DNA of 64,000 bases from Parelaphostrongylus tenuis (GCA_019055375.1 JAHQIW010007107.1:372001-436000), one strand, 5' to 3'; positions 25,126-37,220 are shown, counted from the first letter of the stretch. Notes: generated from the letters alone by a model not told the origin. Program-made: numbers and translations.

Positions 25126-28100
25126 ATTTAACGTTATTTGAGGCCATTGAATTTTATTTGGAGATTTTATTTGCAAAAAATAACACTAAATGGTATTACC
25201 GGTAGATGAGATGCTGACTGAATATTACTGGAATGTTCAAAAAAAGAAATTGAATAATAACAATGTCGGTATGGTTTGTTGTTGATAGAAAGAAACACCA
25301 GTAAATGATAGATAACCGCGCGTCTTACCTTATGAGAAAAAGCCACACCCTCTCTGCCAGCAAGATGTATTTGTGGAGTGTCTGCAGTGTTTGTTTACAT
25401 TTCTGTTCTTCATTTCTTCGCTTATCAGTTTCACTATGGATTTTTCTCGTCTGAGGAATTTTGTAAGGTGCTATCAAGACTCTACGTCGAGACATCAGCT
25501 GGAAGATAGATAAGAACATAGAGGAAGAGATATATACCGAATCGGACGCTTCAACTAGTTCATGCTTCAACGTATTTGAGCATATTTGTAGAGATCTATA
25601 GGTACATCAAATTTGTATCTACATATGCGCCAGAAAACGTGTTCGAGTAGTCAGGAAATACATTGGAGGCTATTAAGGTTCGTTTTCAACAAAGAGGCCC
25701 ACGTCTAATCAGTGTGGCTGGAAAAGAAAGCTCCCAGTTAACTTAAACGCTTACGACAAAAACGTTTGAGTATTTTACCGAGAACAACAGTAATAGTACG
25801 AAGATGTGAAACAAAATGTGGTGTTGATCGTGCCATCGATGGAGTCGAGAGAAGTCCATTGAGCAGCTCCGTGATGCCATAGGAAAATTGAGATTATGCG
25901 GTGAAGGTATAAATGACGTGATGACTAGTAGTGCTACAAACGAATTTACTTTTCCTTTGTGGTAGAGACATACTGTTTACCCATGTAAACTCTGTAGGGT
26001 TAACCTCCATCAATAAGTGAAGGACTTATAGAGAACAAGATGGCGCGCTTTTTTATAACAGAGCTGTTTTCATGCGATTGAAACGCAATGCGGCTTTTTT
26101 ACTGAGATTATGAAGCTAGTTACTTGACCGCACTGCAATCAACTTGGCCATTATGGGCTATGGAAATACGAAATCCGCCGAAACGTAAATTTTTATGAAT
26201 AAATAGTAAAACCAACCTCGAGTCTTCTTATTAGGAAAGCAGTGAATTATTAATCAATATCGAAGTTGGCAGAGGGTCGTTCTTGTGAATTACGACATGA
26301 GCTAAAGATTTTTATAGCTTTTATAATATACATGCGCATGAATAAGCCTGCAATAAAGCATCACAGCACGACAAACGACACATAACATTTTCGGCGCAAA
26401 TTTTTTTCAAGAGATCACGATCAATGAACTAAGAAAACACGTAATTGGGAATGGATGTGTGAAAATACAACTTGTGAAAAAATTTGCACTTTTATAAGCT
26501 CTACCATAGATTCGCTCCGAACGAAACGTCAGAATACCTATCTGGTTATATTTTCGAAAATCGACAGCTACTGAGCCACTTTATTCGGCTATTCAGCCTC
26601 ACTCTATTCACTCCACGCAATAATTTTCTTGGAGTTCGCACTTTATTTCAATGCAAGCGAGAACGTTGATTCATCTGATTGTGAAATGGCATGTGAAATC
26701 ATTTCCACTCATGAGTAACATCTGAAAATTGAAACTACGCCTTAAAATCGAGCGAAAAGTGAGTAGAGAGAACAATGTGTCGAAAGTACGACTGCTGTTT
26801 AGATATAGAGAGAAGTCTTCAGAGAGATACAAACGTCGAATGGTAATATTTTTTCGAAAACGGCGCTATGGACTGAGTACGCACGAAGATTGAAGAAGAC
26901 TGATTGCCATGTTTTTGCGTTGAGCACATCTTCAGCTTATTTCGTGCTGTCTTCATCGCTCTTCTTGTCTGCACTTCATTGTCGGCTTGACATCATCTCT
27001 CTGGCTTGACAACCATCTCGATAATCTCTCTGCACCTTGTGAGGTTTTCAGCTTCCATTATAGTTTCGCTAGCTCACTTTTATTCCATTAGATAAGATAT
27101 TTTTATGCACTAACACTATTATAGATTATGCTGAGTAGCTTTTCCTTTTCAATGCTCTAAAAACACATTGCTTTATTTTTCTCTTTGACTTATCGCCTAT
27201 TCCTTCGAGAGCAATAAAGGGAGGCTTTTCTATATTAGCAATACGAATATCATAAAAAAAATTCAACTTCACACATAAAAGAAGCTAAAAACTTTTTCCT
27301 GATTTGTGATTTCGTAAAAATTATACGGCTTGAATCAAATACAGATTTACGCAAAAGCAGCCACATAATCAGTTAAATGACTCCTTGCACACGAAAAAAA
27401 AACTTCTCTTCATTGCAAATTTTTATTGCTTTTGATATTTGATTGACAATTAAAGGAACTTTGAGAGGCTCAGACGGTCGGGACCACACTGAATCGACCG
27501 TAATTGAATTGACGGCTTCATTGCGGGCACGCACATCGTAATCAGAGTGTAGAAAAGCCTCCCGAGTTGGGAGGATCTGGAGTTTGTTTACACGGGAACT
27601 TCTTTTGAAATTGAATCTGTCACTGATTGCTTTCTTACTCGATCGATTCTTACTACAACTCCTTAGGGGCAGCGCAGTGCAGAGCAATGCGGGAGGCGCA
27701 TGAAATTTGAAAAAAGCGATGCTGTCCGCACGGAATGTAGTACTTCTGAATGAAGTCGTTGTCTTGTTCTCAAGTTTATGTCTAAAATCTATCACGAGTC
27801 TAAAAACTTTCGCATCATATGACATTCCTCAATGACAAGAACTTCTCTCATTGATCTATATAAAGGGTGCCCTAGTCAGTTAATTGGTCATCTATTTTTT
27901 AATGCATTCAATGCAGCAAGGAAATGCTTTCCTGCAAAAGCGAAAGGTCTTTCTAAAAAGCGCGTAGGTGCTCTTTTCAAATAGAAACTATGTGGAGTGA
28001 TACCACCTTTGGGACCTCTACCATTGCGTAAGTTTACTCTTATGAGTTTCCGGAGCCAATTTGAAGTTTTTTGACTTGGGTAATCTTAGCCTGCACTATC

Positions 28101-28854
28101 TCGATAGACATCCGAAGCGCAAACCAACTTCACCAGCATTACTTAGTTGAGAAAGAGTTAGAAAATCTTGGTTTGAACAATTACGAAGATACAATGATAT
28201 GTAATTGATATGATGAAGTGACTTCTTTAGGAAAAAAAACTAAAAAAAAAAACAGTTTCTCTGCTCTGATGGAGAAACGGGAGGAATATCAGAAGAGCAA
28301 CAAAAGTGAAAGGGACCTTTTCTATGGCATACGATGATGAATGTTGAGTTGCCCTTGTGCCAGTAATCAAAGTGCACTTAGTTAGAAGCTTCTTCAGAAG
28401 TCCAAACTATATATTGCTCTCCGGCTTCAGCAGTAGGTCATAATATTCCAAATATCTTCGTCGTCTTCTCATAAATACATGTTTAAGTTCTTAAAACACT
28501 CTGTTATTGCCCAATAGCGCGTTTACGGCACAAACAAACATGTGCGATTGATATGTAGTGGAAACGTTTCACTCGTACAAATTCCTATGTTGACTATCAT
28601 TCGATCAGCTTCCAGCCATTCTCATTTGAAGAATTTGTATGGTTTCTGTGAACCATTCTTTACACTTTGCGTACTCATCACAGATAAAAGATCTTTTTTT
28701 CCTAGGCGGTCGTTTGACATTTTTGTTAAGTGATTACAGTTTACTTATTTGTTAACGCAGCCGCTTTCGCGGCAACTGTTAATGTATGAACGGGAATATC
28801 AAGACTATATGAATCTCTCTAGCACTTTGTCATCCGTCTTCACAGTGTTTTTTT
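25126..28854. other. Intergenic DNA, no supported gene
   Basis: About 3.7 kb with no recognised feature. The one notable frame is 27373-27825 (minus, 150 codons). It has no recognisable domain, no supporting splice neighbours and a mixed composition, so I treat it as unproven rather than as a gene. Confidence 0.4.
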
Positions 28855-29095
28855 CACTATGAAAATTTCAGTACTTTAGAATTCAGCTGTTTTTTCGTCT
28901 TCTTCTAGAACATCATAGAATACTAGTTGAGCTTGTCTCCCTGCAATCTTGAGGATAGCTTGGCTGTAACGTTCCATAGGGCGCTTGTTGTTCACTGGAG
29001 ATTGTTGGTGGCGGAGCTCGGTCTTGCGCGCGCCGCGACGAGCAGCACAACCACTCTCGGCCACGACCCACCCCCCCCCCCCCCCCCCCCCAGAA
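28855..29095 (-). repeat. SINE-D copy with a poly-C/poly-G end
   Basis: SINE-D landmarks on the minus strand include the rc of CTTGTCTCCCTGCAATCTTG, GGATAGCTTGGCTGTAACG and GCGCGCGCCGCGACGAG. The head is the rc of CACAACCACTCTCGGCCACG. At the head side lies a run of about 24 C residues (29067-29092), the likely source of alignment trouble here. Confidence 0.8.
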
Positions 29096-31103
29096 ACGTC
29101 ACAGTAGGACAAGCATTTTGTCCATCAAGAGCATTCGTAGGAATGACCGTGGGAACGAGTACTTCATCTCACAGGCAAGTGTGACGAGTTAGAAACCATA
29201 AACTATTTGTGAGTCTCGATCATAAGCACTGGGTTCGAAGCAAGCCGCACGGCGAGAAAATTGGGGCTCATTTATGTATATATATTCCAAAATTTTTGAG
29301 TAGAAACAGCATTACACTTGATCTCATTGTATCCAGGAAAAATACTCTTCCTCTTGACTGCCAAAATTTTTGTTTGCAGATTTCAAACCGAAATAATGTG
29401 AATTGAGCGATCCATAGTCTACGGACTACTAGTATTTAAGTGTCGGTACAAGACCAATTTGTAAGACGTATGTTCACAGTAAAGGCAATTATTGTGTCCG
29501 TGTTTGTATGTACATCCTTCGCAAGTTTTAAGCCAGAAGTTCTTCGCTGTTTTTCTACTTACCCGATTTTACAGACTCCTAACAGTACTTGTAAGAGCAC
29601 TAATCAGCACGCTGCTGGATAGACCCTACATCGAGTTAACCGATTTGCGCGACTATCCGGGGCCAGGGAACGGGCACTAGTTTTTTCTGAGACCAGTTCA
29701 CCTCCACTGCTCAATAGCAATAGTCTCCCACAGAAAAATGAAATCCAAAAAAGTTCTTTGCAATTGACTAGGTTGAAGGAACAGATTTTCATCAGCCACG
29801 ACTATTATGACATCTGCGTTGAGCATGTGATCATCAGAACACTAAAATGCAGTAGAAAATCTCTGTTGAACAATATATATCGTTGGGAAGGTGCAAATAA
29901 TTTCCAACAGACATGGATCGGTAGGATGAAACCTGATATTCATTTGTGCCGGATAACCGAAAAGAACCGTAAACATAAATCATTAGAGGCGCGGCGAAGT
30001 ATTTTCTCTAGATTACCGTTCCTTTGTTCGTATTGTATATTGGATTTTAAATCACGTTAATTGACAGTGTATTGATATCGGTACAAATGGCGAAACATTC
30101 GCAATATTCAGCTGGGGATGTGTAAATGCCACCACAACGATTTGGCCTGCCCGACGCTTTTGAATAAGTTCTCATGTACCAAAGTATCCTGGATTTTCTG
30201 AATTGGCCAATATTACACATAACACAAGCTGCTGGTGTTCGACCACCACATATAAGACATGGAACGAATAAACAGGGGACGGGGTAACGCAGTGGTTAGT
30301 GGTTCAGTACATCAGAAATCGAGGCGATAATTAAGGCAATAATTCGATCACCTCCCACAACACTCTCTTGCAATCAATCAACTCTACGCTCAGGTACACT
30401 ATAGCTCTTCTACCTTCTAGATTGCCACGAAAATTACCTCTACCAGCATTTTAGTACATTTACAAAGGATACGTAATCATCAAGCAGCAGCCGAAGGGGC
30501 ATGTGAAGTGTCCGAAAACGTTTGTGGAACTCCTCAATATGTGGCAAACTTTTATCTAAAGTCTTGATTGTGCGTGTAATTTGCCTCAATATTCTCAGTC
30601 GATGTCATGGATCAATTTTGTTCTAACAGCCGAGATCCATCGACTGAGAAGTGGCAATGGACCAGTGTCATTGTACACTGTGCCGTCACCACATACGCCT
30701 CCGCCCTTGCTAAAATGCAAGGATTAATGTGGGGCGTGGGTTCGCGTCATGACCCTAGCGTAGCAACCTCGGGTAAGGCTTTAAACATTTTCAAAATTAG
30801 ATTCAATATTCTTAATCTGAACAAAAATCATATCGTGACCTCTATAGGAGCTGTTTTTAAGTGTCACAGTATATTGTATGAGCTCTATAGAGGTGATTTT
30901 GCTCAGAACCAATTTTCTGCGTTTCTTATAATCAACTGATCAATCATTCAGCGCAGAGATTGCGGTGGATGTTGAAAGAGTGAGTTTGTTTTCGTCTTTG
31001 AATTTTTACAAAAAATCCTTATCAGGCGATTTCATTGACCAGTAGTTAGGTAACCACTCCACCACAACTTGAATTCTAATCAACTTAATAAACTATATTG
31101 AAC
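29096..31103. other. Intergenic DNA, no supported gene
   Basis: No exon chain recognised. A tRNA-like segment near 30278-30340 (ACGGGGTAACGCAGTGGTTA) is probably another worn SINE head. Frames at 29440-29792 and 30607-30939 have no family resemblance. Confidence 0.4.
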
Positions 31104-31232
31104 CAATGGGTCAGAGAACGCTCTCACGGATAGTTAGAGATGCGCCGTCAAGTCCCGCCTGACGCAAAAGTTCTACACATCACTCTACATCACTGGGTAT
31201 ATCTATAACATCATACACCGCCTAAAGCGATT
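31104..31232 (+). repeat. SINE-A copy, head damaged
   Basis: A shortened tRNA-like head (GGATAGTTAGAGATGCGCC, B-box relic CAAGTCCCGCC) joins CTGACGCAAAAGTTCTACAC. The canonical tail follows (ATCACTCTACATCACTGGGT, ACATCATACACCGCC). Confidence 0.75.
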
Positions 31233-31298
31233 GAATAATAAACAGATTCATTTGATCATCCAATACTCAATATATGTCAGCGTGACTGAGTTCAATGT

Positions 31299-31521
31299 CT
31301 GTAGCGACTATCTGGGTCAAATCGTTGACGACTGGTTGCTGACTGATAGATGCCTTGTAGCGTAGAAAGTGTGGTGGCAGAATGGGCTTCAGTAGAGCAG
31401 CGAGTTAGTGCACGCATCCCCGGATAGAGTGAGATGCGGGTTCGAGTCTCGGCTGACGAAATTTCGCACATCACTCTACATCACTGGGTATATCTATTTC
31501 ATCATGCCACCGCTTAAAGTG
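31299..31521 (+). repeat. SINE-A copy, most complete example
   Basis: An upstream module (GGGTCAAATCGTTGACGACT, GGTTGCTGACTG, CCTTGTAGCGTAGAAAGTGT) precedes a tRNA-like head (GCAGCGAGTTAGTGCACGC, CCCCGGATAGAG) with B-box GCGGGTTCGAGTCTCGGC. The tail is AAATTTCGCACATCACTCTA then CATGCCACCGCTTAAAG. It shows that the family places its Pol III promoter internally, behind about 100 bp of non-tRNA sequence. Confidence 0.8.
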
Positions 31522-32659
31522 GATAAGTTGAAAAGAATAATAAATTATAGTCATTGTGAGAGATGTGCGGGTACAAAAAGACAGAAATCGATTCAATATA
31601 AACTCCAAAAACATTTCTGAATGCTGACAGCAACGCGTCTTTAGAATGTCCATCGGATAACACGCAGTAGTTGAAGTAGTACAGTTAGCATTCATAGCCA
31701 TAATGTGGCAGAGCTATGTCTTTTCTTTATTTTTGGAATGTGCTAAACCTGTCAAGTCTTCTGATTATTGAAATATTAACGCCCCACTGCCGAAGAATCA
31801 GCACGTTCGTAGCAGAAGTAGAGGGATCGCTGTCCATTACCGCTGTAAACCATCATTAGATGTCCTAGCGTGAGTGCCAAATATGTTTAAACTTCACTGC
31901 ACATGAACGATACGGCGGTTTGTTCTGTTACAAGAAATTCGGCTTGTTCAAGCTTTGTTCGAAATACAACCATTAAGGCGAAAAAGTGAAGGAAAATTTG
32001 TAACTGAACTCAAAGAAGCAGAACTTAGTCCTTATAGAATAGAATGATTTAGACTTTTATATGCAATCTACAAATTTTAGTGGTTTTCATAATGAACTGA
32101 TTGCCGAGTTCCCCTTAACTTTGGCTAGATCATGTTTCATTTCTATACACCGACTATCATGAAGAGGACGAAATCCTGCTTGTCTTAGACAAATGAACGT
32201 GAGACTCTGAAATAGATGACTAGTGTAGAAATATGTAACGAATAGGAGAAGAGCTGAGACCAACACGTATTGGAAGACCTGCCGGAGAATACTAACAATC
32301 CTGATCGTCTTAGTCAAACATGTAAAAATCGAAGATTATTAAAAACCAGAAGCGAGTGTGGTGAACAACCTAGGGAGCTATCGTCGATAATAATGGAGCC
32401 GTGTGATCTAGTGAAAACTCTTGCAAACGATATTCGTGCTGTCTCATTGAATTGTAGAAACAACCAAAAAGCTCAACCATAGTTCTGTTTGAATACAGTC
32501 TCGAAAAAATTAAGGAGCAGTTGGAATAGCGACAGATGTATCTATACAATTAGCATACAATAGTCACCGACAGAATGGCGCCACTATAATAATCTACGCT
32601 GGAATGGAAATGTGGGCACCAGTTTATGGTAGTGAAGTAGAGGTCTATCTGACTACTTT
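31522..32659. other. Intergenic DNA, nothing recognised
   Basis: No exon or repeat supported. Frames on both strands near 32087-32482 are short and unlinked. Confidence 0.4.
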
Positions 32660-32800
32660 TCTCTACTTACTTAGATACTTAGATGGCCTGTTTTCACTAG
32701 TTGTGCGGACCCCAGCACATATTCCAAATGGTATATTGCTGGTCGATTCTTTGATTTCTTGACGCAACTCGCAAGGGCTTTTTCAGGTCTTCATGATGAC
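32660..32800 (-). repeat. Dispersed repeat shared with 17080-17190
   Basis: On the minus strand it reads CCAGCAATATACCATTTGGA, then ATATGTGCTGGGGTCCGCA, then a CTAAGTATCTAAGTAAGTA tail. This matches 17080-17190 on the plus strand with few changes. The tetranucleotide-like tail suggests a retroposon 3' end of unknown family. Confidence 0.65.
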
Positions 32801-33845
32801 GTTTCCAAGGAATGTCAAACGGCGACGGGTCCTCGGCCGGGTTTCCTACTAGTTGATTCGGAGATGGTGTTAGACCGAAATGAAAAGCAGAGGTAAGAAA
32901 GAAAATCACCGACCGCTCACGGATGATGTAGAAGCCGAAAGCCCATCTGACTAATTTAGGAGACCAAATTTCTATTCACCTCAGCAGAGATACAGGTAAA
33001 CGCTGTTTTCTTGATAAACACGCACGAGATTGTCAATTTAACCTTTCCAGACTTCGAAGAGGGCAGAATCCATCGCAACATCAGCTTCTGGAAGCGGCCA
33101 TTATTGGCAGTTCAACAGTTTACCGCCTTTCGTTACTATAGTTGTAGATGAGTGCAGAACAAAGAAGCACAAGGCACTTCACCTCAGCAAAGTCACTATG
33201 GCTAGAAGGCTTCATATATTCAGCAGGTCCAGCGAACAGTAAATTCCACTCTCTATGAAGTATGGGCAAGAATCTGCGACAATATTGTAGCCAGTAGAAT
33301 ACTAAACAGAGAAACGGTTCAAAAACGTGACTCTTTCCATAGCTTTTGAATCAGCGATATGAGAATATGTGATTAAAGAACACTTCAAATTGCTGCAATG
33401 AAGTTTTTGAAAAGCTTTTGGTGATGCTGAAGATGACTTTTCGACGGCGTCACGTGATTTCGTGTATCATGCCAATTCACTTCTCCTCTAACACTTTTAG
33501 TACCGACTCTTGCATAATGGTACTCAGGTTAAACATTTTCATTATGAACTTATTTAATCTAACTGCCAGCTACATCATACTTTAAATGTGGGAAACCCAG
33601 TACTCTCTGTCTTTACAGAAACGTGGGAAGTGCAGTGCTGAGAGACATTACGATAATGTCATAAAGTTGATGCAAAAAAGTAAGGGTGGTAAGGTTGAAA
33701 TTTGCCGTTTGTTATTGGCATAAACTTCTCAGATAAATGCAGCTATGTTATATATAGCTTTAATGCGCATTTCTCGCTCTATGCTTCTGCTGCTAGGGAT
33801 GTTTTACTTGCTGTTTGATTTTATCTGTTCTTGACTGTGGAAAGG

Positions 33846-34490
33846 ATGCTGTTTGGTGCAAAAGTAGTGGCTGCTTCGGATCGTGAGTTCGAAATGGGTT
33901 GTAAAGCAGCAGAGACAACTCACAACATTACGGATTTTTGGCAGGAATTACTAGCGAGCTCAGAGCGGAGTGGTGCTTGAAGAAATTTTGTAAAAGAGAC
34001 GAGAGTCCTGAGGATAAAGAACGTAGTGGCCGGTCATGGGAAGAGTTCACGAACGACCAATTGAGAGTAATAATCGAAACTGATCCTCTTAAGACTACAC
34101 GAGTTGAAGAGAGCTCAACGTCGACAATCTACGATTGTTCGCTATTTGAAGCAAACTGAAAAGGACAAATAAGGATGGCACAAAGTAATCAAGGTCAAAT
34201 GTTAGCAAGCGAGAACGATCGACCACACGTTGCACAACAAATGTTTCACAAGATGAATAAAGTCGGGCTGTGCGTTCTGCTTCATCCTACACAGTCGCCA
34301 AACCTCACGCCCACCGACTACTACTTATTCAAAAATCTCGATAACTTGTAGAGAAAACGCCTCCACAACCAAGAGGACGGGAGAAAGGTTTTCCAAGTAT
34401 TCGTCGAATCCTGTGGCACCAATTTTTATGCTGCAAGAAAAAACAGACTTACTTCTCTCTGGCCAGTGCATGTTCATGGTAATGCTTCCT
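33846..34490 (+). mobile_element. Mariner-family transposon, internally deleted
   Basis: The left end, TTTGGTGCAAAAGTAGTGG, resembles mariner terminal repeats. Translation pieces follow in order. The HTH region reads GCKAAETT-like with stops, then ESPEDKERSGRSWEEFTND, QLRVIIETDPLKTTRVEE and ERRQSTIVRYLKQTEK in changing frames. After a large internal gap come ENDRPHVAQQMF and LLHPTQSPNLTPTDYYLFKN, the mariner region around the second and third catalytic Asp residues. A stop interrupts DNL. The central catalytic core is missing, so the element is inactive. The right terminal repeat was not confidently found. Confidence 0.85.
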
Positions 34491-34939
34491 AGTTTTCCTA
34501 ATGAAGATGTGCTTGAGTCTAGTCGTAATTTTATTAGAAATCACGGTCCTGGACCTCCATTGCTCATTGCGTCAACCTGATAGACAATGGCACCGATTCG
34601 ATCTTGCGTTGGAGGATTCAAATACACCAGACATTCTGGATATCCGTGGTCAGAAAACTGGCACCAGACTTTCCTATGGGACTAACGTAAATGATGACTT
34701 CAAGAAAACGTATGAGAGAAGTGCTGGAATCCGCACCATACGCTTTGGTCAGCAATGTAAATAAAAGAAAAATAAACTGAGAGCCTTCTGAGATAGAACT
34801 GCCGATGAGAGAGCTATTCGTGTAGATGAATTTCCAAATCACTTGTAACACTTCGCTCCTCCAAATCTATGTGATAATATTACTAAATGACTGTAGAACT
34901 GTTCTCTGCTCACTGCAGGGTACGATGTAAAATATGTCC

Positions 34940-35175
34940 ACAAGAACGCTGAGATACGAACAGAACTTGGAGCCCGATGCGATTCGAACCCTCTATCACC
35001 CTTTGAGAGAGCCACGTGTCACCCACTGCACCATTCGGTCAGCACTCTGCCCTTTTCTCTCAGCCATCTATCAATCGTAGCAGTGCTGTCACCAATCGCT
35101 CATCTCGTTGACAGCTGATCACTGATAACAGCGCTGTGATTAATATCGGATAGCTGAGAGAAGGGCAAAGGCGGA
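34940..35175. repeat. Foldback tRNA-like element
   Basis: A minus-strand tRNA-like head spans about 35040-34965 (rc of GATTCGAACCCTC and CACTGCACCATTCGG). It abuts an imperfect palindrome: GCCCTTTTCTCTCAGCCAT at 35050-35068 pairs with ATAGCTGAGAGAAGGGCA at about 35150-35168, and AGCAGTGCTGT pairs with ACAGCGCTGT inside. A decayed second head lies to the right. The layout resembles the elements at 39928-40312 and 40750-41250. Confidence 0.65.
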
Positions 35176-35403
35176 GTACGCAACAGTTGGGCCCCCGAAA
35201 AAATGTAGTCGCAGGTTCAAAAACAGCTAGTGCTTGGAAGACGCTTTTTACTTTGTGGATTAAAAAATGCCAATTTGGCCTCTCTGAGCCTCAAAGAAGG
35301 CGAGAACCGCAGAAAAGTCAGCTAGTATTGCATTGGATAATCTTGCTGTTAACCCTTAGAGGGCGACTGTTGAAATAGCTGCACGCAACGCGATTTCCTC
35401 ACT

Positions 35404-35662
35404 CAACCGGTTGACTTCCGCGGACCCAAACTGGGCGTGTCCACCAGCGTGGGAACTACTCAACGTCCTCTACTCCGATTAGTGGCAAAATACAATACTA
35501 CTTTTCGTTGTAAGACCCGAACAAAGTTTTGAACTGGTTCGCGTGTGGTCCTGTCAGGAAAAGTTGTACTGTAATCGGCGCGAGTAATCGGGGCAGAGGA
35601 GGCAGAGTCGTTTCCACGTTGGCGAGCGCACCCAGTTTTGGTCCGCGGAAGTCAAGCGGTTG
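35404..35662. mobile_element. 259-bp TIR element (MITE)
   Basis: Left end CAACCGGTTGACTTCCGCGG; right end is the reverse complement of CAACCGCTTGACTTCCGCGG. The arms stay similar for about 90 bp (ACTGGGCGTGTCCACCAGCG against a diverged partner). There is no coding capacity. A second, half-length copy with the same outer end lies at 38991-39150. Target duplication was not identified. Confidence 0.8.
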
Positions 35663-36185
35663 GGTAGGAATTTTTCCTCCGCTTTCCAAGATTTCTCAGG
35701 TTTCTCTTATTCTTTTGATGCCCCATGTTTTCTATACACTTTCCTATGCCTCTAGGTAGATATGCAACTCTTATTACTGCTTTCTATTGCGATACAAGTG
35801 AATCGAATTCATTGCGGAGTCCGCCGTCCCAAAGCATAATTTCCTCCTCAGTCTTACAACGATCTAAAAAGGCTTTACCAAAAGCAAATCGAATATTAGA
35901 TTCTCCGTTTCTCCAGCTATTGATTGATTTTCGAAAAAAAAAAACGGTGCTCGGCGAAAAAATCAGGAGAAACCGCGAAAAGCTGCTCAGTGGTTGGCAC
36001 AAGCCCCTGGATAGGGTGAGACACGAGTTCAACTCCTGCCCGAGATGCACAAAGCCATGCATATCATTCAGTTTTGTTGGATGTGAGCTTTCGCATACCC
36101 CCATGCCTACGTCTCCGCGTAAATTTTTGTTATCAAATACATCAAATATTACCAGTTTTGGGAATCAGAGGGAGGGAGAGGTGGG

Positions 36186-36255
36186 GAGGGGGTGGCCAAG
36201 TGGTTAGTGGTGCAGGCTACCAAGAAGACAAGACTGGTTTGACCCCTGTCCAGCA
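36186..36255 (+). repeat. tRNA-like head (Ser/Leu-type A-box), copy 1
   Basis: GGGTGGCCAAGTGGTTAGTG, then GCAGGCTACCAAGAAGACAA, then a B-box-like GGTTTGACCCCTGTCC and AGCACTC. It is closely related to the copy at 36622-36690. A cloverleaf cannot be closed convincingly, so it is a SINE head rather than a tRNA gene. Confidence 0.6.
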
Positions 36256-36621
36256 CTCACTTGCACTTGATTCATTAGTCCTCCTAAATGATTTACCGCC
36301 TCATCGTGGTTGGAAGGTGTTCCTCGGTGTCGCCCTGCGAAGAACAGTAGGTGGCTAAACCCCTCAGCATGGTCACCCAAGCTGAGAAAGAGTTCGACGT
36401 TCCCACTTGGAGAGCACAGCTGAGAGTAAGCCGTACCACGAGTGAACGCCGTCCCGTAGCTACTAGTCGCAAGGTCGTAACCACCCTGTGATCCTCAGAG
36501 GCCAGTGACTAACCTCATGTGATGAGGACCTGAGTAAGCCCCAGCTAGACTTACCTCGGAACTCCGGAGACTACCAGCGAAGAGGAGCGATCCAAGTGCC
36601 AAGGATTAAGTGAAAGGGAGC

Positions 36622-36690
36622 GGTGTGGCCGAGTGGGTAGTGTTCAGGCTACCAAGAAAGCGAACCTGGTTCGACCCCTCGCCGAGCACT
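36622..36690 (+). repeat. tRNA-like head, copy 2
   Basis: GGTGTGGCCGAGTGGGTAGT, TTCAGGCTACCAAGAAAGCG, B-box GGTTCGACCCCTCGCCGAGC, end ACTCC. It is better preserved than copy 1, and 436 bp separate the two. It is possibly a tandem duplication of one retroposon. Confidence 0.6.
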
Positions 36691-37070
36691 CCTTAGAGCT
36701 AATCAGTGATCGCTCTTATAGATCTTTATAGAACACCTTTGCTCGAGTTCTCCTCTCCTATCACAATCTTCTCACCTCTCACCTGTCTCACATCCATCGA
36801 TTTTCGCGCTCTAATCGCTACTAGCGCGCTCCAGGAAATACCGTTTTAGGCGTAATGGTTATGACGGTGTATTTACGGACGAATCGATTTTTTTTTGCGC
36901 CCTCAATGTTTTCATTTTGCATCAGACGAAGGTGTCAGACGGTATTGATCGTCTTGCAGGGCCTATTTCGTATCGATTTCCTCCTTGAAACATCGCCGAT
37001 CTCTTTTTCTGTCAAGCCCGAGCAATTTTTTTCCTATAGAGTGCAGTCATGATATGAACTTCTGCTCCTT

Positions 37071-37220
37071 CTAAGCCTAAACCTAAGCCTAGGCCTAAGC
37101 TTGAGCCTCTTGAGCCTAAGCCCAAGCCTAGGCCTAAGCTTGAGCCTAAGCCTAAGCCTAACCCAGCCCAAGCCTAAGCCTAAACTGAGGCCTAGGCCCA
37201 AGCCTAAGCCTAAGCCTAAA
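37071..37220 (-). repeat. Interstitial telomeric repeat tract, (TTAGGC)n
   Basis: About 150 bp built from GCCTAA units and close variants (CCTAAGCCTAAGCCTAA runs at about 37146-37160 and 37200-37219, with GCCTAGGCC, GCTTGAGCC and GCCCAAGCC variants between). The minus strand is therefore (TTAGGC)n, the telomere unit of nematodes. The variants show it is old or was seeded imperfectly. A shorter related block occurs at 37453-37485, followed by a diverged copy of the same flank (GAGCAGCAGGCTCATC against GAGCAACAAACTCATC). The locus was therefore duplicated in tandem. The open frame across it is a repeat artefact. Confidence 0.9.

Larger units (their letters stand above)
35663..37070. other. Intergenic DNA with two tRNA-like heads
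   Basis: No gene supported. The two related heads are listed separately. The sequence between them (36260-36600) is unusually G+C-rich for the region and may be the body of the same element. Confidence 0.4.

Noticed and set aside
27373..27825. 150-codon open frame on -
   Set aside because: No recognisable family and no neighbouring exons in phase; kept only as an unproven possibility.
34501..34764. 87-codon frame starting with a hydrophobic stretch, possible secreted protein
   Set aside because: Starts at the end of a mariner remnant, has no acceptor or further exons and no family; most likely chance.
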